The position numbers and the translations under genes were made by a program. Source: Oehlia diaphana (taxonomy: Eukaryota; Glomeromycota; Glomeromycetes; Glomerales; Glomeraceae). Taken from it: 45,709 bases of DNA. The notes beneath the pieces were generated by a model, which saw only the letters and a list, made by a program, of their open reading frames with translations, searched no databases and had not been told where the DNA came from. Positions 42,533-45,709 of the stretch are shown here, piece after piece (the first letter of the stretch is position 1; every line of letters begins with the position of its first letter). The stretch lies in the NCBI GenBank assembly GCA_003833135.1, contig QZLH01000045.1, positions 7,597 to 53,305 on the forward strand. The letters run 5' to 3'.

Positions 42533-42667
42533 TTAATAACAACTGGTAGTTTAGTTAGGCTTATAAAAAGACAAAAAATGTTGTTAACAATGTTATAATT
42601 GATTTAATTCTTCTACCAAATCAAATAACAGTTCAAATGAATCTTTAAGTATTTTTCCTTTTTTGCT

Positions 42668-42832
42668 TTAATTCAATGCTGTTTGATTTCTAATCTCAAT
42701 AAATCTCTTCCTCCAGTCTGGGTCTATACCAAGTTTTTTCTGAATAGCTATAATATCTTTCTTTTTATAAAAAAGCATTTCATATAATTGAGTTTCGCTT
42801 TTATCAGAATTAATATTAGTATTACTTGTCAT
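42668..42832 (-). CDS. Short ORF, 54 residues, unknown; likely truncated
   Basis: The frame from ATG 42832 reads MTSNTNINSDKSETQLYEML, FYKKKDIIAIQKKLGIDPD and WRKRFIEIRNQTALN, then TAA. After the stop it continues in frame (KGKILKDSFELLFDLVEELN) to about 42595. The stop therefore appears to be a nonsense mutation in a protein of about 80 residues. The pattern (helix, LGIDPDWRKRF, second helix) looks genuinely coding, but I cannot name the family. It lies convergent to the LINE relic and might be a transposon-associated small ORF. Confidence 0.5.
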   Translation of the reverse strand: MTSNTNINSDKSETQLYEMLFYKKKDIIAIQKKLGIDPDWRKRFIEIRNQTALN

Positions 42833-42839
42833 GATTGTG

Positions 42840-44443
42840 TTTATCTCAGCAACAGTATAATTAATCTGAATTTGGAGTTATACATAATAATAATAATAAC
42901 AATTTCTATAATTATTCTATAATCAATAGACATAACACTAATTATTTTTATTCTATATTTATTCTTATCCATATTTTGATGATTGCATCCTACTGGATGG
43001 ATATAGCTTATGATAATTTTTTTGTATGGTATATAAACTACATATTAATAAAGCATATATAAATCATTAAAAAAAAAAAAAAATTATAAATAGATATTAA
43101 AAATTTATAGTAGTTTACAGTATATTATAAGATTAATTAAAATTCTAATATAATTTAATGGTTAATAGTATATCTGAACATTTTTATTGCACAGTAAAAG
43201 TAAGAGGCCTTCATCTATTTGTAATTTTGTATGCCTTTAAAATCAAATAAAGCTCTAATCAGTCATATTAGAAATAAAAAAAAAAAATTTTAATGATAAT
43301 TAATTTAAAAAAAAAAATTAGAGTAATACTTTTTTTTTAAATAAATCTTAAAGTTAAAAAATAATATTTTTAAGTAATTAGAATTTTTAATTAATATATT
43401 TTATTTAAATTTTTATTAAAGTTTTTTATTTGTGAAGTTTTATAAAAATATAATTAGTTTTTTTTATAGTATAATATAATATTTTATAAAATATATAAAT
43501 AAGATAAAAATAGCAATAAAAAAAATGAATTAAAAAATTAATAATTCTATTTAAAAAATTTATTAAAGAAATTTATAAAAATCTAAATATTTTTAATAAA
43601 ATAATAAATGAAAAAATTTGGAAAAATAAACTAAAATAATCTTATTTAAATTATTTTAAATAAATTCATTTAGTTGTTGTTTATATTATATATATATTAT
43701 AAAATTAATAAAGCTGTTCTTTTTTAAACTGAATTTTTCTAAAAAGATTAACAAAGTTTTATTTTAATTAAGAAATTTTTTAATTGTTAAATTTAATATT
43801 ACTATTAATATAAAATCTTAAATACTAATATTTACAGAAATAATTTAAAGTTTATAATAATAAAAATATAAAAATATAGTAAATAATAAAAATAAAAAAT
43901 AAAATTGCTTAATAATTATTAATTAAGGGTGAATTTATTCCTTATCCTGAGTGAAATTCAATATTCCTTATGTCATAAGTTGTCAAAAAATGTCAAAAAT
44001 AGTGTTTATAACCTTTCTTAAGATATTAAGAAGTAGGCAAAATTATTTATAAGTTATAAAGGCAGCAAATGATCAGCAGGATGTCATTTTTATATATTAA
44101 ATTCAGAGGGGTGAGAAATCATCCGGGTGTAAACATAAATTTTTTTTTTAATTAATATATTATATATCTTATAATAAAAAATGGAATAAAAAAATAATAA
44201 TAAAAAGTAACTGTACAATCCAAAGTGCCATTTTGTCCGCTTACTTATAGAAAAAAAAGTTTTTTTAAATTAATATTATAAATAAGTAATAAAAAATAAA
44301 TTTATATAAATTTTATTTAAATATAATTTTATTAATAAATTTTTAAGTATTATAAATTATTATATTATTCATTAAAAAAAAATTATAATAATAAAAATCA
44401 TTGTACAAAATATATAAAAAAATAAACATTATAATTTTTTTAA
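42840..44443. other. Extreme A+T region, no gene
   Basis: 43060-43920 is about 90% A+T with long A and T runs and no open frames. 43925-44130 is more complex (CCTTATCCTGAGTGAAATTC, AGCAAATGATCAGCAGGATG, AATCATCCGGGTGTAAAC) but unrecognised. GCATCCTACTGGATGGATAT (42988) is a short inverted motif. Confidence 0.6.
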
Positions 44444-44723
44444 ATTAATTTTTTTTTATATAAATTTAAAAAAATTACTTATATTATAACTTCAATCAGC
44501 TACGAGGATAATTAATTACATAAGTAATTCAATACCCAATCACTTACGAGAAGTTAAAATTAAAGTATTTATATATATATATAAAATATATTAATATTAA
44601 TTTTTTTTTTATATAAATTTAAAAAAATTACTTATATTATAACTTCAATCAGCTACGAGGATAATTAATTACATAAGTAATTCAATACCCAATCACTTAC
44701 GAGAAGTTAAAATTAAAGTATTT
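44444..44723. repeat. Near-identical 127-bp direct duplication
   Basis: Copies at 44444-44570 and 44596-44723 share TTACTTATATTATAACTTCA, ATCAGCTACGAGGATAATTA, CAATACCCAATCACTTACGA and AAGTTAAAATTAAAGTATTT. I see essentially no differences apart from one T in the leading poly-T. A 25-bp (AT)-rich spacer separates them. It is either a very recent duplication or an assembly artefact. Confidence 0.93.
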
Positions 44724-45047
44724 TTAATAAATTTGTAAAACGGGTAAATATAATCTTGTTTGAATAAAATTAGTAAGTATTATATAAAATATATTAATTA
44801 AAATGTTAGTTTAAAGTATTTTTAAAATACTTACATTTAGTAGCTCCTCTAGATGACCTATTGTTTTTTTAGGACAGGAAATGTATGCTGAAGAATTTTT
44901 ATATAAATATACAAGACATTTATTAATAAATTAAGATGAGATATATAATTAAGAAAAGACGAGTATATGACTTACTAAGAGATCTTTGAGATTCGCGAGG
45001 AAGTACAAGAAATATGCCAAAAAACGAAACACGAATTAATATCAACA

Positions 45048-45691
45048 TGTACTGATAAATCATGAATAATAATCAGATGAGCATTTAAACATCTCTACTT
45101 ATTCATCCCGTTCAATCTCGACCTATCCAACTCAAGTACGAACTACTCGTCCAATATGTTTATTCTGCCATCGACATAACTGCAAGTCCGAATACCGTTT
45201 ATTAAAATAGATCATATCATCGACTTACGCCATTAAGATAAGTATTTCTTTCTTGAACCCCATTTGCATGATCTTTACTTAAAGCTTTATCGTTGGAAAA
45301 AACCAGTAATTAAGTTATTTTTGTTCTACTTTGATAACGGACTCTAATTATTTTTTTTTGCTTGAGTTTCACTAGCATTAAAGCTCATCACTTGTATTTG
45401 TAATAAGATGAACAGAAGATATTTTTTTGATCCTAGAGTAATTGGACTAGCTTATTTAAATAGCCCTACTTTGAAATCAGACACAGCTTTCACATGATCA
45501 CCGCGGAGTTATCTTGATATTTATTATATTCCTTCCCAATACTTATTCGTCGTGCGTTTCGTTTTCTTGAAAGATGAATGCCTCTTTGTTTTTGAACGTT
45601 TTCTGGTTATTGCTTGGTAAACACCCGGGTTTCTTCAAGATGATGCTTCATCACCAATTTCCATCGAATAAAATCATCATTGTTATTTACA
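45048..45691 (+). mobile_element. Probable 5' LTR of a Ty1/copia-type retrotransposon
   Basis: A segment starting TGTACTGATAAATC and ending TTATTTACA has TGTA/TACA ends. It carries a TATA-like TTTAAATAGCCC (45454-45465) and an AATAAA polyadenylation-like signal at 45668-45673, followed 25 bp later by a methionine-tRNA-type primer site. The left boundary is chosen only from the TGTA start, and the LTR could be shorter. The window ends before any gag-pol ORF. The open frame from 45574 (MNASLFLNVFWLLLGKHPGF) lies in the LTR and is probably not a gene. Confidence 0.55.
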
Positions 45692-45698
45692 TCAAATT

Positions 45699-45709
45699 TG
45701 TATCAGAGC
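45699..45709 (+). other. Primer binding site, initiator-tRNA-Met type
   Basis: TGTATCAGAGC, preceded by ATCAAATT, equals the canonical copia site TGGTATCAGAGC except for one missing G. It is the last sequence of the window, directly after the LTR end. Confidence 0.65.

Noticed and set aside
45574..45709. Frame resembling a signal peptide, open to the window edge
   Set aside because: It lies in a region with LTR features and is followed by a primer binding site.

Overview
The window looks like nuclear DNA of a very AT-rich fungus, most probably a Glomeromycotina (Rhizophagus-like arbuscular mycorrhizal) genome. This is inference from base composition, from short GT-AG introns of about 76-90 nt, and from degenerate relatives of families expanded in those genomes: BED/hAT transposases, LINEs with an RNase H domain, BTB proteins, F-box-like proteins, SANT/Myb-like proteins and small secreted proteins. 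It is a gene-poor, transposon-rich region. Only two genes look intact: a four-exon SANT/Myb-like gene (27499-28052, +) and a secreted beta-trefoil-like protein gene (37894-38373, -). Each has a TATA box that supports its start.

1-7.3 kb is a stack of nested transposons. An old hAT transposase (hAT-A, minus strand, ATG at 6952) is split by an 802-bp element flanked by TTAA (5348-6149), by a complete but dead 3.4-kb hAT (hAT-B, 1894-5310, 8-bp target duplication, TIR TAGTGCTTCGATCTG) and by a 493-bp hAT MITE (495-987) that holds another MITE. Removing the TTAA element or the 493-bp MITE with one target copy restores the hAT-A reading frame exactly. A 212-bp Harbinger-like MITE lies at 5-216.

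7.3-13.1 kb is repeats: a 108-bp tandem duplication, an ~80-bp tandem array of hairpin-forming units split by a hAT MITE, and a Foldback-like structure (8.8-11.6 kb) in which ~185-bp tandem repeats stand in opposite orientations (2 units left, 7 right) around an inverted repeat. A 311-bp MITE sits inside it, and a diverged inverted relative lies at 12.8-13.1 kb.

13.1-27.4 kb is mostly unique intergenic DNA with small MITEs, a 941-bp hAT element with an internal hairpin module (19557-20497), two possible gene relics (20.8 and 23.4-24.1 kb), a tRNA-like Pol III promoter (24.5 kb) and a higher-order tandem duplication (26.4-27.3 kb). 27.4-39 kb holds the two intact genes, a B-family DNA polymerase fragment (33.2 kb), a BTB-domain relic (34.7 kb) and the second copy of a ~380-bp dispersed duplication (18.7 and 35.9 kb). 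39-45.7 kb has a LINE RNase H relic (40.9-42 kb) interrupted by a hAT MITE, a short minus-strand ORF, almost pure A+T sequence, a near-identical 127-bp duplication and, at the right edge, a probable Ty1/copia LTR followed by a methionine-tRNA-type primer binding site.

I see no operon or pathway. The shared theme is repeated insertion of non-autonomous hAT-type elements, with TIRs starting TAGTG, CAGTG, TAAGG or TAGRG and, where found, 8-bp duplications.
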